DNA of 64,000 nucleotides from Paucidesulfovibrio sp036541255 (GCA_036541255.1 JAZHDD010000023.1:229245-293244), one strand, 5' to 3'. Numbered from the stretch's first letter, positions 17,626 through 27,041 are shown. Notes: generated by a model not told the origin, from the letters alone. Program-made: numbers and translations.

Positions 17626-18978
17626 ATGAGCATCGAAGTCACCATACCCATCATTCCCCGGCAACTCGGCGTCACAGAACTCGGCCCGCGCGAGGGCGAA
17701 CTCATCCGCAAGGCCCTGTGCAACGGCGATCACCGTCTTGTGGAAATCATCGGCGCGCTGATCAACATCCACAAAAAAGACTACAACGACACCCGCGCCG
17801 TGCGCGAAAAGTTCCGCAACATGCGGGTCCAGGTGGAGCGGCGCAACGGCAAATGGCTCCTGGTCTGCACGGACGTGCCCATGGACTGCCTCTATGACGG
17901 CAAGCGCGTCATCGAACAATCCGTGGAGCAGGTCTCGGCGGCCCTGCGCGACATGGTTTTCCCCCCGACCATGAACATGGCCGCGGACACGCCGACTCCG
18001 GCCGAACGCTCGGCCTACGTCAAGAAATTCGTGGAGCACGCGGGCCTGCTGTACCGCGGCGAGCGGGGGCTGGTGGTCTTCACCTGGGGCGGCCACCGCA
18101 TCTCGCGCGAGGAGTACGACTTCGCCAAGGTGCTGGCCTATTGGCTGGGACTGTTTTTGCCGGACATGGAAAACATCACGGGCTGCGGCGACGGCATCAT
18201 GAAAGCCCCGTTCAAGGGCTGCCAGGTGGCCTATGGCAAACAGCGCACCTTCAAGCGCTTTGGCCTGCGCGACTACATCGGCTTCACCGAGCAGGGCATC
18301 CTGGCCGCGGAAGCGCCCAACGAGCTGGTCAACCGCCTGGTGGTCTTCCCCACCATCGAACAGCGCATGGAAGCCTTTATCCGCGCCTCGCACCGGGGCC
18401 GCGCCCATCCGGGCGGACCCGGCACCATCGAGGAAATCATGACCATGCTGGCCGTGCTCTCCACGCCGGAGAATTCGGAAATTCCCTTTGCCTTCGAATT
18501 GGTGGAACAGTCCGGCGGCACCTATTTCAAGGAGCTGGACGAGTATCTGCATACCTGCTTCCACGACGCCCTGGACGACCTCTACGAGGTCCACTGCTGC
18601 CAGCCCCAGACCTATGCCCGACACGTGGCCGAAACCACGCGCAAGCTGCCCATGCGTTATCTCTGGAACGACGACTTCTATTTCGAGGAACGCCTCCAGA
18701 CACCGTTCGAGGTCAGCTTCGATTCCATGGAAGGGCTGGACCTTTCGCGCAACCAGGAGCCCTTTTCCCTGCTCATCAATCTGCGCAGGTTCTTCTCCTC
18801 GGTAGTGCACTTGAGCGTGAAGGACCCGGACATGCTCGACGAATGGGGCGACGAACGCCCGCTCATCCGGGGAGACAGGGACATCCTCCGGGCCACGGAC
18901 GAAATGGTCCGCAAGCTGGAACGGCAGGGCCGCATCCATCCGGAAAAGAAATACGCCACCCCGTACAGAGTGGCGTAG
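17626..18978 (+). CDS. ppnN: Pyrimidine/purine nucleotide 5'-monophosphate nucleosidase PpnN (LOG family)
   Basis: A 450-residue protein matching E. coli PpnN (YgdH) from end to end. PpnN cleaves nucleoside monophosphates to base and ribose 5-phosphate and is stimulated by (p)ppGpp. Shared blocks include WGGHRISREEYDF, TGCGDGIMKAPFKG, IGFTEQGILAAEAPNELVN and HPGGPGTIEE, the last being the LOG-family PGGxGTxxE active-site motif. The N- and C-terminal flanking domains seen in PpnN are also present, separating it from short cytokinin-type LOG proteins. No strong ribosome site precedes the ATG. It is divergent from the NtrC-like gene and ends 11 bp from the convergent gene at 18990. Confidence 0.87.
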   Translation: MSIEVTIPIIPRQLGVTELGPREGELIRKALCNGDHRLVEIIGALINIHKKDYNDTRAVREKFRNMRVQVERRNGKWLLVCTDVPMDCLYDGKRVIEQSVEQVSAALRDMVFPPTMNMAADTPTPAERSAYVKKFVEHAGLLYRGERGLVVFTWGGHRISREEYDFAKVLAYWLGLFLPDMENITGCGDGIMKAPFKGCQVAYGKQRTFKRFGLRDYIGFTEQGILAAEAPNELVNRLVVFPTIEQRMEAFIRASHRGRAHPGGPGTIEEIMTMLAVLSTPENSEIPFAFELVEQSGGTYFKELDEYLHTCFHDALDDLYEVHCCQPQTYARHVAETTRKLPMRYLWNDDFYFEERLQTPFEVSFDSMEGLDLSRNQEPFSLLINLRRFFSSVVHLSVKDPDMLDEWGDERPLIRGDRDILRATDEMVRKLERQGRIHPEKKYATPYRVA

Positions 18979-18989
18979 GCAGGGAAAAA

Positions 18990-20756
18990 CTAGGCGTCCG
19001 GGCCGAGCTGCCCCAGGTCCACGACCTTGTCGTCCGGGGCCAGCTCCCAAAAATGGGCGTAGCAGCGCATCAACCGCGGCGAGACCAGCAGCAGATGCGC
19101 GTCATCCAGCAGTAGCGGCAGGTCGTAGTCGTCGAAACCGCCTTCCCCTCTGTCATGTCCCAGACGCACGGGCTGCCGCAGATCCAGGACGCAGCCCGGA
19201 ATCAGCCGCGCCAGCCGCGACCGTAGCTCTGCTTCCTCCTCGGGAGCACAAAGCAGAGTCAGGGGCGCCCCCTTGGCGGCCATGACATGCGCAAGCACGA
19301 ACTTGGCCGCTTCGGCAAAGGCTTGCTTCCAAGCGGCCATGAGTCTGTTTGCGCTCACGAGCGGATCGTTGAGTTTGTGATACCAGCATGCTCCGCGCAT
19401 GTTGCCCAGAATGCGCACCATGGGATCGTTCGGCAGCTTCTTGCGCGCCTCCTGTTCCAGGGAGCGCAGCGTAAACATGTCCCGGTAGCCGGAAAGGCCC
19501 TGCTCCCTGTCCTTGAGAAAGGCGAACAGCCCCATGAGTTCGATATGCTCGCGGGCATTCAGCGCCAGATCCATTTTTGCCCGCACTTCGGCCCGGTCCA
19601 CGGCGGGCAGGCCCAGCACGTCCTCGATGGCGGTCAGGGGAAACACATCTTCCGGCAACAGGGTGGCCTCGCTCAGGGTATGGAAGGCCGCATTGCCCGA
19701 GGACGCTATCTCCGCTGCGGTCTGCCCGGCCTTGACCGCGGAGGCCACAAAACACGCCGTGGAAAAGACTATTTTCCCGTCCCGTCGGCCAAGCCTGACC
19801 TTCATGCCGTCAAGGGTGTGCACGCGCACGTCCTGCGCCGCATCCGGAGCGTCCGTCGCGGGCTCCTCTCCTGCCGTATAGCAGTTCCCGTCCATGGGCC
19901 AGCTCAGGTCGGCCCCGGCCAGATACGTTTGCGGAGCACCCAGGGCCTCGGCCAGCCCGAGACAGGCAATGAGCGAGCCTTCCACCCCATCGCGCAAGGT
20001 ATAGGGATTGGGCATGAAGGCGCGGTTGAAGCTGCCCCGGAAAAACACTCCGCGAAACAGTTCGGCATAGGGATGGATATGCGCGGAGGACAGCGTCACC
20101 AGCCCGGTATTGGGCAATTGCGGCACGCCCGCGTAAAACTGTCGCTGTTCCATGTTGGTATCATATTGGACTACGAAATCGGGCTCCACGCCGGCATCCA
20201 GGCAAGGCTTCAGGCTCCGGGCGATGCAGATCACCAGACAGCGCTGGGCCAGCTCGGGCAGACGGGGCAGGATTCGGTTCAACGACGGCCCGGCCAGAAG
20301 CAGCAACGCGGGCAGGCCCAACCTGGCCGAAGCCAGCTTGTCCACCAGAGGATACCGCAACAGCCAGGGATAGTTGCGCAACTGGCTTATATTCCGGGAC
20401 GGGTCCTTGATTCCGCCCATGATCGCCGACAAGGTTTTGGGCACGTCCCGCAGGGGCCTGCGATTAAAGAACGTAAGATACATCCGGGCCAGGGCGTGCT
20501 TCTGGATGCGCAGCACAGCCTGCGCCTGCTTGGCGTCGGTGCGGCTCGGCGTCAGGAAAAACACCGTGCGTTCCCAGGTTTCCTCGGGCAGCCCCGCGCA
20601 CAGCTTGGCCGGATGCACAAAGCCGGGCTTGGGAACGGACACCACGTGGTCGCGGGGAATCGCCGGATCGACCTCCACGCTGCCCAGGGCAAAGACGGTC
20701 TCGCCGTTCCACTGGTCCCTGGCAAGCGTGTCATAACGGCTTTCGCCTAACTTCAT
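18990..20756 (-). CDS. DUF115 / MptE-like protein, probable motility-associated glycan factor
   Basis: A 588-residue protein with the DUF115 (MptE-like) core: LLLAGPSLNRILPRLPELA, an ALGAPQTYLAGADLSW segment and PDFVVQYDTN. Relatives include Maf proteins that add nonulosonic sugars to flagellin and archaeal pterin pyrophosphokinases; the enzymatic role here cannot be told. No membrane segments. ATG 20756 has AGGAGGGAGA directly upstream. It is 30 bp behind the glycerophosphotransferase-like gene, so the two probably form one surface-modification operon, plausible given the nearby chemotaxis block. Confidence 0.72.
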   Translation of the reverse strand: MKLGESRYDTLARDQWNGETVFALGSVEVDPAIPRDHVVSVPKPGFVHPAKLCAGLPEETWERTVFFLTPSRTDAKQAQAVLRIQKHALARMYLTFFNRRPLRDVPKTLSAIMGGIKDPSRNISQLRNYPWLLRYPLVDKLASARLGLPALLLLAGPSLNRILPRLPELAQRCLVICIARSLKPCLDAGVEPDFVVQYDTNMEQRQFYAGVPQLPNTGLVTLSSAHIHPYAELFRGVFFRGSFNRAFMPNPYTLRDGVEGSLIACLGLAEALGAPQTYLAGADLSWPMDGNCYTAGEEPATDAPDAAQDVRVHTLDGMKVRLGRRDGKIVFSTACFVASAVKAGQTAAEIASSGNAAFHTLSEATLLPEDVFPLTAIEDVLGLPAVDRAEVRAKMDLALNAREHIELMGLFAFLKDREQGLSGYRDMFTLRSLEQEARKKLPNDPMVRILGNMRGACWYHKLNDPLVSANRLMAAWKQAFAEAAKFVLAHVMAAKGAPLTLLCAPEEEAELRSRLARLIPGCVLDLRQPVRLGHDRGEGGFDDYDLPLLLDDAHLLLVSPRLMRCYAHFWELAPDDKVVDLGQLGPDA

Positions 20757-20786
20757 TCTCCCTCCTGCATACGGCCCGGGCAGCCG

Positions 20787-22004
20787 CTATTCCTGCCCGC
20801 CGCCGGGCGCGTATTCGCCCTGCAACAGGTGCGCGGCAATGCGTTCCGACGACTTGCCGTCCTTGTGTAAAAAGGCCTTGTCGCGCATAGCCAGCCGCTG
20901 CTCCTGCCATGCGTCGGGACCGCTGCCGAGCGCGTTGCGCACCTCCCGCAACAGGCTTTCCCCGTCGTGGCACTTGGGGCCGGGACACATCTCCTCAAAG
21001 GGGAACTGGAACCCGCGGTCCACGGACATGTAGCTTGCGTAGTCGGCCCAGAAAAAAATCACAGGGCGATCAAGAAGCAAGTATTCGGTATATATGGAAG
21101 AGTAGTCCGTTATGAGCACGTCCACCAAAGGGAAGAAGGGGTAGATGTCGCTGTTCGGATCGCAGAAGGTCACATGGGCGGGCAGGTTGCTCACGCTCAC
21201 GGGCACGCGGCCATGGGGCTTGAGCACCAGGTGCGCGCCTATTTTGCCGAAAAAGTCCACGAACGCTTCGAAATTCAGCACGTCCTGGGTCAGGGGGTTG
21301 ACTTTCGAGTCGCGGAACGTCGGCGCATAAAGCACCACCGGTCCCTTTTTGCGCGCCCGGACCACTTGGGCATAGGCGGCGCTGTCGCAGCCCACCAGGG
21401 CCCCCTTGTCCACGGGCCGGAACAGGATGTCCGTCCGGGGATAACCCAGGGAGACGAACTCCCGGGCATGCATGGACGGCCGGAAGACCTCGTCCGTGTA
21501 GAACGGCGAAGTGGAAACGACCAAATCGTAATTGCTGTGGTCCTCGACAAGGGTCTGATCCTTGCCCGCCAGCGCTGGCGAGCCCTTGAGCTGAAAGCCG
21601 ATCTTCTTGTTGCCCACGCCGTGCCAGAGCTGAATCTGCCGGGCCTTGGCTATCAGCGGGTAGTAGAGATGGTTGCGGAAGCTGATGGCCTCCACCACCA
21701 CGGTACCCGCACGCACGAGAAATTCCGTGGCTTCGGGCGAGGGGAAGAGCAACGCGGGCAATTTCGCGCAGCACAATTCCTTGTAAACCTGCTTGTCCTG
21801 GGTCAGATAGCGGCACTCCAGCTCCGGATGGCGGCGGAGCATGTGCAGAAAAAGATATTTGGTATTGCCGGAAAAGCCGCTCAAGCCCCGGCCGATAAAC
21901 ACGTAGCGCCGCTTCGACTTGGGAGTTTTTTCGGCGAGGACAGTAAATTGCGCCGTCGCCTTGGCGTAACGTCTGAGGTAGTCCTGGTATTCTGCCGCGT
22001 CCAT
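20787..22004 (-). CDS. CDP-glycerol:polyglycerophosphate glycerophosphotransferase family protein
   Basis: A 405-residue protein of the TagB/TagF glycerophosphotransferase family. Signatures are QLWHGVGNKKIGF (catalytic His of LWHG), SLGYPRTDIL, VLYAPTFRDSK, VLKPHGRVP and DVLITDYSSIYTEYLL. In Gram-positives these enzymes build teichoic acid; in Gram-negatives they add glycerol-phosphate or polyol-phosphate to capsule, LPS or flagellin glycans. The donor and acceptor here are unknown. ATG 22004 is preceded by AGGGCAGGA. First gene of a two-gene unit with the DUF115 gene. Confidence 0.82.
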   Translation of the reverse strand: MDAAEYQDYLRRYAKATAQFTVLAEKTPKSKRRYVFIGRGLSGFSGNTKYLFLHMLRRHPELECRYLTQDKQVYKELCCAKLPALLFPSPEATEFLVRAGTVVVEAISFRNHLYYPLIAKARQIQLWHGVGNKKIGFQLKGSPALAGKDQTLVEDHSNYDLVVSTSPFYTDEVFRPSMHAREFVSLGYPRTDILFRPVDKGALVGCDSAAYAQVVRARKKGPVVLYAPTFRDSKVNPLTQDVLNFEAFVDFFGKIGAHLVLKPHGRVPVSVSNLPAHVTFCDPNSDIYPFFPLVDVLITDYSSIYTEYLLLDRPVIFFWADYASYMSVDRGFQFPFEEMCPGPKCHDGESLLREVRNALGSGPDAWQEQRLAMRDKAFLHKDGKSSERIAAHLLQGEYAPGGGQE

Positions 22005-22125
22005 TCCTGCCCTGCCTCCCGATCCGCAAGCCGCTCCGAACGGTGTGCGTCATCTCTTTGTCAGTGGTAGCGGACTTTTGCATACAACATGCCGGGATGT
22101 CCACAGCAGCGCGGAATAGCCAGAC

Positions 22126-22161
22126 AAAAACCGCCCTGCCCCCACAGGGAACAGGACGGTT
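22126..22161 (-). terminator. Rho-independent terminator after the Lon-like gene
   Basis: On the minus strand a 10-bp stem with one G-T pair (arms at 22152-22161 and 22129-22138) is followed by a T run. It lies about 25 bp past the protease stop codon. Confidence 0.7.
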
Positions 22162-22184
22162 GCCATTTTTCGGATCCGGGCAGG

Positions 22185-24743
22185 CTAGTTGCCGCCCTGC
22201 CCCCTTTTCCTCGGCGCCCTTTTGCCGTCGGGCCGAGGCGGCTCGGGTGCCGGAGCCTTCTTTTCTTCCGGCTTTTTCCTGGCCTTCTTTTCCTTCTTGT
22301 CCTTGCCGAACTTCTGGAGCGATTCAGCCAGATGACGCAACTGGGCGTCCACCTTGCCGAAGAGGGAACGAGCCGGGAACTTGCCGTTCTTGCCCCGCGT
22401 GCCCGCAGGCACGCCCGTAAGTATCTCGATGCCCTGTTCCACGTTGGCCACGGACCAGACGTGGAAGCGGCCCTGGGCCACGGCGTCCACTACCTCCTGT
22501 CGCAGCATGAGGTCCTTGACGTTGGCCTCGGGAATCATCACGCCCTGCTTGCCGTTCAGGCCCGCATGCTTGCAGCAGAGATAAAAGCCCTCGATCTTCT
22601 CGTTCACGCCGCCGATGGGCTGCACCTCGCCGCGCTGGTTCACGGAGCCGGTCACGGCGATATACTGGTGCAGCGGCACCCCGGACAGGCTGGAAAGCAG
22701 GGCGTACAGCTCGGTGCTGGAGGCCGAATCACCGTCCACGCCGCCATAGCTCTGCTCGAAGGCGATGGACGCGGAAAGGGCCATGGGCTTGTCCTGGGCG
22801 AACAGGCTGCGCAGATAGCCCTCCAGGATGAGCATGCCCTTGTTGTGCGTGGGGCCGGAAAGGTTGGCCTCGCGCTCGATGTTGATCAGGCCCTCCTTGC
22901 CCAGGCTGGTCACGGCGGTGATGCGTGAGGGCTTGCCGAACATGTAGTCACCCATGGAATACACGGCCAGCCCGTTGATCTGGCCTATGGTCTCGCCCTC
23001 CGTGTCCACAAAGAGCGATCCGCGGTCGATCATCTCCTGGATGCGCTCCTCTATCTGGTTGGAACGGTAGATGCGGGCCTCGATGGCCTGCTCCACATGT
23101 TCCAAGGTCACAACCTTGGCCTTTGCGCTGCGGGCGAAAAAAGCGGCTTCGTCCACCAGATCGGCCAGGACAGGGAAGGCCGTGGAAAGGCGCTCCTGGC
23201 GGCCGGACATGCGCACGGCCCGCTCCGTGAGCCGGGCCACTGCCGAGGCGTCAAAGGGCAGGTGGTTGTGCTTGTCCACGATGCCCTTCACGAACCGGGA
23301 CATCTGCGCCACATGCTCGTCGCTGCGCTCCATGCTCGTTTCCACGTCGGCCCGGACCTTGAAAATCTTGGACGTGTCCGAGTCGTAGTGGCGCAGCAGG
23401 TGGTAGAGATGCGGCTCGCCCAGCACCACCACCTTGACGTTCATGGGAATGGATTCGGGCTTCAGGCCCGTGGCGGTCATGAAGTAATACGGATCAAAGG
23501 TCTGAATCTCGATCTCCTCGGTCTTCAAGGCCCGTTTCAGGGTCTGCCACACGCCCGGTTCCATGATCGCGTCCATGAGGTTCAACACCAGATAGCCGCC
23601 ATTTGCCTTGACGAATGATCCGGCCTTGATCTTGGTGAAATCCGTGCGCCAGCCGCCGTTGCGGTCCATGATCCGCTCGATGGAGCCGAACAGGTTGCGG
23701 TAGGTCGGGTAGGACTCGATGATCACGGGCGGCCCTTCCTGTTCGGCGTTGTCCACGAGCTGGTTGATCTGATACGGATGGAAGACCACCTCGGGCGGCG
23801 GCGCCATCATCATCATGGGTCCGGTCTGCTGAGGCTTGGCCCCGAGCATGCGGATGGTGTCAAGGTTCTCGACCATGTCGTCGAGCACGGCATCCAGGTA
23901 GCGGGAGACCTTTTCCCCTTCCTCGCCGGAACCGAACCCCTCGCGCAGGGGCTTGGCGAACTCGCGGGCCAGGGCCAGGAACATGAGCCGGTCCACCTCG
24001 TCGCTCTTTTCCTTGACCTCCTTGTTCAGCCGCTTGACCTCGATGACAATGTGGTCCAGCTCCTCCTTGATTTCCTGGCGGCGGACCTTGAGGCGCTCCA
24101 GCTCCTCCCGCGGGAAGCGCCCCTTCTCCACCATCTCCTCGACCTCGACCAGCCGCTTGGGCTCGCCGTCCACCAGGGGCAGCACGTCCGGACGCTGCAC
24201 CGGCCCCATCTGCATGTTCACGACCACAAGATCCGTGTCCTTGACCTTGTCTTCCACGGCCTTATAGAATTCGCGCACCTTGCGCTCGTGGGATTCCATG
24301 ATCTCGTTCTTGCGCGCGATGTATTCCTCGGACTCGAAGAGCTGGGGAATCTCCTTTTTCACGCTCTCCAGAAACTCGTGCATGCCCTTTTTGAACTCTC
24401 CGCCCTGCCCAGCCTTGAAACGCAGCAGGATGGGCGATTCCGGATGCTTGAAATTGTTCACGTAGCAGAGATCGTCCGGAGTGCCGTCGTCATGGGACAG
24501 CTCACGCAACAGCTTTTTGACCGTAAACAGACGGCCTGTCCCGGCCGGGCCGGTGACAAAAATGTTGTAGCCGCGCTGGGTCATGCCCATGCCGAAACGA
24601 AACGCCTCCACTCCGCGCTTCTGTCCGATGATGTCCGTGAGTATTTCCAGATCGTCCGTCGTCCTGAAACCGAGGCTTTCCGGGTCGAGACGCCACCGCA
24701 GCTTGTCCTGGGGCACCTTGCGCTTGTCTGTCTTGGCGGGCAT
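22185..24743 (-). CDS. Lon-like ATP-dependent protease (AAA_32 / LonB-like)
   Basis: An 852-residue protein with an N-terminal AAA_32-type module and a C-terminal Lon S16 protease domain. The catalytic dyad is clear: serine in GDSASSTELYALLSSL and lysine in IGGVNEKIEGFYL. The P-loop reads TGPAGTGRLFT, without the usual lysine, as in some AAA_32 members, so ATP use is uncertain. A long charged helical insert lies near 130-270. The C-terminal tail is Lys/Pro-rich. It probably degrades damaged proteins. The gene follows the small heat shock protein gene by 4 bp, implying co-induction under stress. Confidence 0.88.
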   Translation of the reverse strand: MPAKTDKRKVPQDKLRWRLDPESLGFRTTDDLEILTDIIGQKRGVEAFRFGMGMTQRGYNIFVTGPAGTGRLFTVKKLLRELSHDDGTPDDLCYVNNFKHPESPILLRFKAGQGGEFKKGMHEFLESVKKEIPQLFESEEYIARKNEIMESHERKVREFYKAVEDKVKDTDLVVVNMQMGPVQRPDVLPLVDGEPKRLVEVEEMVEKGRFPREELERLKVRRQEIKEELDHIVIEVKRLNKEVKEKSDEVDRLMFLALAREFAKPLREGFGSGEEGEKVSRYLDAVLDDMVENLDTIRMLGAKPQQTGPMMMMAPPPEVVFHPYQINQLVDNAEQEGPPVIIESYPTYRNLFGSIERIMDRNGGWRTDFTKIKAGSFVKANGGYLVLNLMDAIMEPGVWQTLKRALKTEEIEIQTFDPYYFMTATGLKPESIPMNVKVVVLGEPHLYHLLRHYDSDTSKIFKVRADVETSMERSDEHVAQMSRFVKGIVDKHNHLPFDASAVARLTERAVRMSGRQERLSTAFPVLADLVDEAAFFARSAKAKVVTLEHVEQAIEARIYRSNQIEERIQEMIDRGSLFVDTEGETIGQINGLAVYSMGDYMFGKPSRITAVTSLGKEGLINIEREANLSGPTHNKGMLILEGYLRSLFAQDKPMALSASIAFEQSYGGVDGDSASSTELYALLSSLSGVPLHQYIAVTGSVNQRGEVQPIGGVNEKIEGFYLCCKHAGLNGKQGVMIPEANVKDLMLRQEVVDAVAQGRFHVWSVANVEQGIEILTGVPAGTRGKNGKFPARSLFGKVDAQLRHLAESLQKFGKDKKEKKARKKPEEKKAPAPEPPRPDGKRAPRKRGQGGN

Positions 24744-24747
24744 GTAT

Positions 24748-25158
24748 CTACTCCTTCACGATGTCGATGCTTCTGCACTGGTCGCCGCTGCACTTGGGAA
24801 GCAGGATTTCCAGAGCCCCGTCCCGAAACACGGCCCGCACCTCGCCGGGCCGGACCCGGCAGGGCAGGCCAAAACGGCGGGTGAATGTCTGCACGTTGCG
24901 GCTTCCGGCCACGGTCTCCTCGCTCCGACCAGTAATCTCCAGCCAAAAGTCATCGACCTTCACGGCCAGGTCTTCCGCCTGAAGACCGGGCACGGTCAGA
25001 CAAACACGGATTTCCGTCTGGTTTTCCTCCACCTTCACCCCCTCTCGACCAAAAGCGCCCGGCAGTCCGAAATCCGTGCACAAGCTTTCAAACAACCGGT
25101 TCATATCCCGTTTGAGCTTGTCCAGTTCCTGGTTGCCCCAGAGTCGCAGGCTGGGCAT
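24748..25158 (-). CDS. Hsp20/alpha-crystallin family small heat shock protein
   Basis: A 136-residue small heat shock protein, an ATP-independent holdase for unfolding proteins. The alpha-crystallin domain runs from about residue 38 (VKVEENQTEIRVCLTVPGL) to LEILLPK near 125; the I-x-I tail motif is replaced by IDI. ATG 25158 has AAGGAGG eight bases upstream; the 12-residue longer frame lacks a site. It heads a two-gene unit with the Lon-like protease. An extended -10 promoter lies about 45 bp upstream; no clear heat-shock sigma or CIRCE element was seen. Confidence 0.88.
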   Translation of the reverse strand: MPSLRLWGNQELDKLKRDMNRLFESLCTDFGLPGAFGREGVKVEENQTEIRVCLTVPGLQAEDLAVKVDDFWLEITGRSEETVAGSRNVQTFTRRFGLPCRVRPGEVRAVFRDGALEILLPKCSGDQCRSIDIVKE

Positions 25159-25209
25159 GGCGTGGGCCTCCTTGCATCTGTTTTGTCCCAACAACAGGAA
25201 TTCGCCTCA

Positions 25210-25237
25210 ACGATAGCAAACACTGGAAGGAATTCAA
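25210..25237 (-). promoter_or_regulatory. Promoter for the hsp20-lon operon
   Basis: Minus strand: TTGAAT (25237-25232), 16 bases, TATCGT (25215-25210), with TGC just before the -10 making it an extended -10 element. CTTGAA also resembles the -35 of a heat-shock sigma promoter, but no CCCCAT follows at the right distance. Confidence 0.5.
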
Positions 25238-25460
25238 GCCACCACGAACAACGAAGCAGACAATGCCATCGGCTTGCCTTGGGCGCGGCCTGGAACATGG
25301 TCTTCTTCTCCCCTTTTCTCTTTTTTCACCACGTCTTGTATATGATTTACGTATTGCAGGTCACAACGCTTCTCCTGCTGCCGCGTACAGACTTGCGCCC
25401 GAAAACGAATACGGCTACCAGCACGCTCGCCCCCCGGGCTGAACCCTGATAGAGGAAAGC

Positions 25461-26339
25461 ATGCCCCAATCATCCCCAGTCCATCCCGAGCTGCTGCTCG
25501 GCGCACACATGTCCGTTTCCGGAGGCCTGCACCGGGCCGTGGAACGCATCGCCTCGGTCCAGGGCACGGCCCTGCAAGTTTTCACGCGCAATCAGCGGCA
25601 ATGGAAAGCGGCTCCAATCAGCGACGCGGAACGCCATGACTGGTTCGCTGCCCTTTCGGAATGGGGCTCCTATCCAATAGCCTCGCACGCCTCCTATCTT
25701 CTCAATCTGGCCAATCCGGACCAGGAAAAGGCGGCGCGCTCCATCCAGGGGCTGATCGACGAACTGGAGCGTTGCGCCGTGCTGCGCATTCCCTTGCTGG
25801 TCATGCACCCGGGCTCGCACTTGGGCGCGGGCGAAGCTCCGGGCCTGCGCACCTTCACGTGCAACCTGGACGCGGCCCTGGACAGGTCCGGGCCCGGGAA
25901 CAGCCCCATGGTGCTGCTGGAAACCACTTCGGGGCAGGGCACCAACCTGGGCGCGGACTTTGCCCACTTTTCCGAGATTCTCTCCGGCTCAAACCATGCT
26001 GATCGGCTTGGAATCTGTCTGGACACCTGCCACGTCTTTGCCGCGGGCTACGATCTGCGCACGCCCGAAGCCCTGGCCGCCACCCTGGCCGAGCTGGACC
26101 GCGCCGTGGGGCTGGACCGGCTACGCCTGCTGCATCTCAACGATTCCAAACATGCCCTGGGGTCCCGCAAGGACCGGCATGAAAACATCGGCGAAGGGCT
26201 CATCGGACGGGCCGGCTTTGAGGCCCTGATGCGGGAGCCCCTGTTGCGCGGCCTGCCCATGGTCCTGGAAACGCCCAAAGAGGATGATCTGGCTGACGAC
26301 GTGCGCAATCTTCAACTGCTGCGATCTCTTGTGCCTTGA
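25461..26339 (+). CDS. nfo: Deoxyribonuclease IV (AP endonuclease IV)
   Basis: A 292-residue endonuclease IV, which cuts the backbone 5' of abasic sites in base-excision repair and uses three zinc ions. Metal-ligand blocks are visible: LGAHMSVSGG, ASHASYLLNLA, VMHPGSHLGAG, LLETTSGQGTNLG, GICLDTCHVFAAGYD, LLHLNDSKHALGSRKDRHENIGEG and LPMVLETP. The length is normal. It is divergently transcribed from the hsp20-lon operon; the start ATG 25461 has AGAGGAAAG upstream. Confidence 0.96.
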   Translation: MPQSSPVHPELLLGAHMSVSGGLHRAVERIASVQGTALQVFTRNQRQWKAAPISDAERHDWFAALSEWGSYPIASHASYLLNLANPDQEKAARSIQGLIDELERCAVLRIPLLVMHPGSHLGAGEAPGLRTFTCNLDAALDRSGPGNSPMVLLETTSGQGTNLGADFAHFSEILSGSNHADRLGICLDTCHVFAAGYDLRTPEALAATLAELDRAVGLDRLRLLHLNDSKHALGSRKDRHENIGEGLIGRAGFEALMREPLLRGLPMVLETPKEDDLADDVRNLQLLRSLVP

Positions 26340-26427
26340 CCGCATCAAGGCTTTCAGGAAAAAAGACGTTGTGCGTGTGACCTTTCCGGCCGGCTCAACG
26401 TATACGCCGCAAGGAAGGGAGCACCGG

Positions 26428-26850
26428 ATGTGGACATTGGGCAAGGACAAAATCATGCGCATTCTGCTTGTCGAGGACAACCAACTCAACGCCTTGGCCA
26501 CGAGCCGCATCCTGGAACGATGCGGCCACGAGGTGGATCAGGCCTATGACGGCCGCGAGGCTGTCGAATGCATGCGTACGGGCGAATACGACCTCGTGCT
26601 CATGGATTTGATGATGCCGGTCATGGACGGTTATGAAGCCACCCGCCGCATCCGCAAACTTGAGGGGCAACGCTCCCGGGTGCCCATCGTGGCCGTCACC
26701 GCGCTCATGGCCGGCCAAGCAAGGGACCATTGCCTCCAGGCGGGAATGGACTGTTTTCTGACCAAACCGGTCACGGAAGCGGAGTTCTGTCGCCTTATCC
26801 GGGGCATTCAAGACAGCGACCTGCCCCACGCCTGCCCCGAGCAGGACTGA
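26428..26850 (+). CDS. Single-domain response regulator
   Basis: About 140 residues, nearly all a CheY-like receiver: ILLVEDNQLNA, phosphoacceptor in YDLVLMDLMMPVMDG, VAVTALMA and the conserved lysine in CFLTKPV. The style (EDNxxN, MDxxMPxMDG) is that of receivers that accept phosphate from hybrid kinases rather than motor CheY. ATG 26428 follows AAGGAAGGGAG; ATG 26455 (MRILLVED) also has AAGGA and cannot be excluded. It lies 88 bp after nfo with its own terminator. Confidence 0.85.
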   Translation: MWTLGKDKIMRILLVEDNQLNALATSRILERCGHEVDQAYDGREAVECMRTGEYDLVLMDLMMPVMDGYEATRRIRKLEGQRSRVPIVAVTALMAGQARDHCLQAGMDCFLTKPVTEAEFCRLIRGIQDSDLPHACPEQD

Positions 26851-26872
26851 TCCGGACCACGCCCCCGTGGCA

Positions 26873-26906
26873 GGATGCAAAAAGTTCGCATCCACCCCTT
26901 TTTTTT
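26873..26906 (+). terminator. Rho-independent terminator after the response regulator
   Basis: GGATGC and GCATCC pair around a 9-base loop; five bases later an 8-T run follows. It lies 23 bp past the stop codon and just before the tRNA promoter. Confidence 0.6.
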
Positions 26907-26919
26907 CTCGCAAAAACCC

Positions 26920-26948
26920 TTGCCAAGCGCTTGCGTGTTGGGTACTAA
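26920..26948 (+). promoter_or_regulatory. Promoter of tRNA-Phe
   Basis: TTGCCA (26920-26925), 17 bases, TACTAA (26943-26948). It ends 17 bp before the mature 5' end of the tRNA. Confidence 0.6.
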
Positions 26949-26965
26949 CCAATTCCCACACGGTC

Positions 26966-27041
26966 GCCGAGGTAGCTCAGTTGGTAGAGCAGGGGACTGA
27001 AAATCCCCGTGTCGGCAGTTCAATTCTGTCCCTCGGCACCA
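26966..27041 (+). tRNA. tRNA-Phe (GAA)
   Basis: A full cloverleaf: acceptor arms GCCGAGG / CCTCGGC, D-arm GCTCAGTTGGTAGAGC, anticodon arm GGGGACT-GAA-AATCCCC with anticodon GAA at 26999-27001, a T-arm with TTCAATTC, discriminator A and an encoded CCA at 27039-27041. It has its own promoter and terminator. Downstream DNA is mobile-element debris. Confidence 0.97.
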
